Positions 12,323-13,077 of a DNA stretch of 13,077 nt are shown here, piece by piece. The notes beneath the pieces are model-generated. The model searched no databases and was not told where the DNA came from. It saw only the letters and a list, made by a program, of their open reading frames with translations. A program made the translations under genes and the position numbers. The DNA comes from an uncultured Collinsella sp. (lineage in GTDB: Bacteria > Actinomycetota > Coriobacteriia > Coriobacteriales > Coriobacteriaceae), in assembly GCA_900555955.1 (NCBI GenBank), contig USNA01000009.1, positions 1 through 13,077 of the forward strand, written 5' to 3'. Position 1 is the stretch's first letter. Each line of letters opens with the position of its first letter.

Positions 12323-12805
12323 ATGGCTCAACCCAATATTCTTCTCACGCGTATCGATGACCGTTTCATTTACGGGCAAGATGTTGCGCTGTGGAACGAG
12401 ACCGTGGGTTCCAACCTTGTCCTAATCGTCAACGATGAGATCGCGGCGGATTCGCGCCAATGGGCACCCATGAGGGTGGCGGCGCCAGAAGGCGTTTGGA
12501 CACGGTTTTTCTCGGTGCAAAGGACTATCGACATCATCCACACCGCGACGTCGCGTCAATGGATTCTGGTCATGGTGGCCTCACCCGCCGATGCGCTCGC
12601 GCTGGTTAAGGGTGGTGTGCCGATCACCAAGATCAGCATTGGTCATATGCAGGCAGGGGAGGGCAAGCGTCCCGTTACGCCTGCCGTTGCCGTAGACGAT
12701 ACGGACATCGCCGCCTTCAAAGAGCTGCAAGAGCTCGGCATAGAGCTAGAAATCCGCTACCTCCCCAGCTCCAATCCCGACCCCATCGGCAATCTGTTCA
12801 ACTGA
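12323..12805 (+). CDS. Orphan EIIB-like protein lacking the active-site histidine
   Basis: A 160-residue, full-length paralogue of the operon's EIIB (2557-3039), alike over its whole length: QPNILLTRIDDRF, LVKGGVPITKISIGHMQAGEGKRP and AFKELQELGIELEIRYLPS. The phospho-acceptor position is changed: the first copy has LVHGQV with His17, while this one has FIYGQD with Tyr17 (codon TAC 12371-12373). It therefore cannot carry phosphate in the normal way. No EIIA, EIIC or EIID gene is next to it. It is preceded by a modest TGGGG 6 bases before ATG and follows the divergent tRNA-Thr. The intact frame suggests selection for another role, such as a regulator or competitor of the PTS. A young, still unbroken pseudogene is the alternative. 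Confidence 0.85.
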   Translation: MAQPNILLTRIDDRFIYGQDVALWNETVGSNLVLIVNDEIAADSRQWAPMRVAAPEGVWTRFFSVQRTIDIIHTATSRQWILVMVASPADALALVKGGVPITKISIGHMQAGEGKRPVTPAVAVDDTDIAAFKELQELGIELEIRYLPSSNPDPIGNLFN

Positions 12806-12837
12806 TCCCTTGGGGACGGAGGAAAACGGATCATTTT
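12803..12837 (+). terminator. Weak terminator candidate after the orphan EIIB gene
   Basis: TGATCC (12803-12808, overlapping the TGA stop) pairs with GGATCA (12828-12833), followed by TTTT. The stem is only 6 bases and the loop 19 bases, so termination would be weak. Confidence 0.3.
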
Positions 12838-12872
12838 GCCCTTGCGAGGGACGCGCGCGATGCCGTCTGTCA

Positions 12873-13024
12873 AAAACTATGCCCATTTACTACGTTTGAT
12901 CGGCTATCGCCGAGCATGTCGAATTTGAGAAAAACAAAACCGCAGGTAGACGGCTCGTGAATTTAACAAAAATCGATGCATGGTCGAGCATCCCGGGCTA
13001 AACGCAGTAAATGGGCATAGTTTT
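12873..13024. repeat. 152-base element with 25-base inverted ends (MITE-like or structured repeat)
   Basis: AAAACTATGCCCATTTACT (12873-12891) is repeated exactly, inverted, at 13006-13024. The match continues inward as R-CGTTT, giving 24 of 25 matched bases in each arm (12873-12897 and 13000-13024). The 102-base interior has no coding sequence and contains CAAAACCGCAGGTAGA, a 16-mer also present at 1533-1548. TGTCA lies directly left of the element and again 4 bases to the right (13029-13033), so a target duplication is not clean. Size, non-coding content and inverted ends fit a miniature inverted-repeat element. An RNA-structured intergenic repeat is the alternative. Positions 13025-13077 hold nothing recognisable. 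Confidence 0.7.
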
Positions 13025-13077
13025 GATATGTCACTCATGCAGTCACAGCGAAAATGAGCCCAAAAGGTGAAAAGCGC

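Noticed and set aside
12868..13033. TGTCA as the target-site duplication of the MITE-like element
   Set aside because: The right copy is separated from the inverted end by 4 bases while the left is adjacent, and a 5-base match is weak evidence.
1..13077. CRISPR array or toxin-antitoxin system
   Set aside because: No regularly spaced repeats were seen. The XRE gene's partner is a 212-residue DUF2975 membrane protein, not a toxin.

Overview
The window looks like a gut actinobacterium of the class Coriobacteriia, most likely Collinsella or a close relative. This is an inference from the moderately high GC with GC-rich third codon positions, strong GGAGG-type ribosome binding sites, the mixture of Firmicutes-like sugar genes (mannose-family PTS, LacC-type kinase, GntR/UTRA regulator) and recall of similar proteins. 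No database search was possible.

Layout. Positions 1-154 are the right end of an IS3-family (IS150-like) insertion sequence. Positions 208-1092 hold a minus-strand pair: a four-helix membrane protein of the DUF2975 type followed by a small XRE/Cro regulator. Positions 1093-1795 form a 700-base regulatory region full of inverted and direct repeats. Positions 1796-5030 are a mannose-family PTS operon: EIIA, a YajC-like protein, EIIB, EIIC and EIID. EIIC is broken by what looks like a 28-base insertion between 8-base direct repeats. A terminator follows, then a GntR/UTRA regulator (5216-5947), a sugar isomerase/deaminase of the AgaS type (6062-7228) and an amino-sugar-6-phosphate deacetylase (7346-8515). 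A flavodoxin lies on the minus strand (8591-9175). An aldose epimerase (9332-10213) and a tagatose-6-phosphate kinase (10273-11208) follow. Next come a 130-base remnant of a second deacetylase gene and a YhcH-family protein (11406-11879). The window closes with tRNA-Thr(CGT) on the minus strand, an orphan EIIB paralogue whose active-site His is replaced by Tyr (12323-12805), and a 152-base element with near-perfect inverted ends (12873-13024).

How it fits together. The gene set points to uptake and catabolism of N-acetylgalactosamine and/or galactosamine. The PTS would deliver GalNAc-6-P, the deacetylase would give GalN-6-P, AgaS would yield tagatose-6-P plus ammonia, and LacC would make tagatose-1,6-bisphosphate. 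The aldolase that would finish the pathway is not in the window. Two nearly identical operators (TGGTTACTACCA), one in front of the PTS operon and one in front of agaS, have the same TGGT-N4-ACCA architecture as DasR/NagR-type GntR sites. The neighbouring GntR regulator is therefore the likely common repressor. As sequenced, EIIC is frameshifted, so transport through this PTS should be impaired unless the insertion is variable in the population or is an assembly error.
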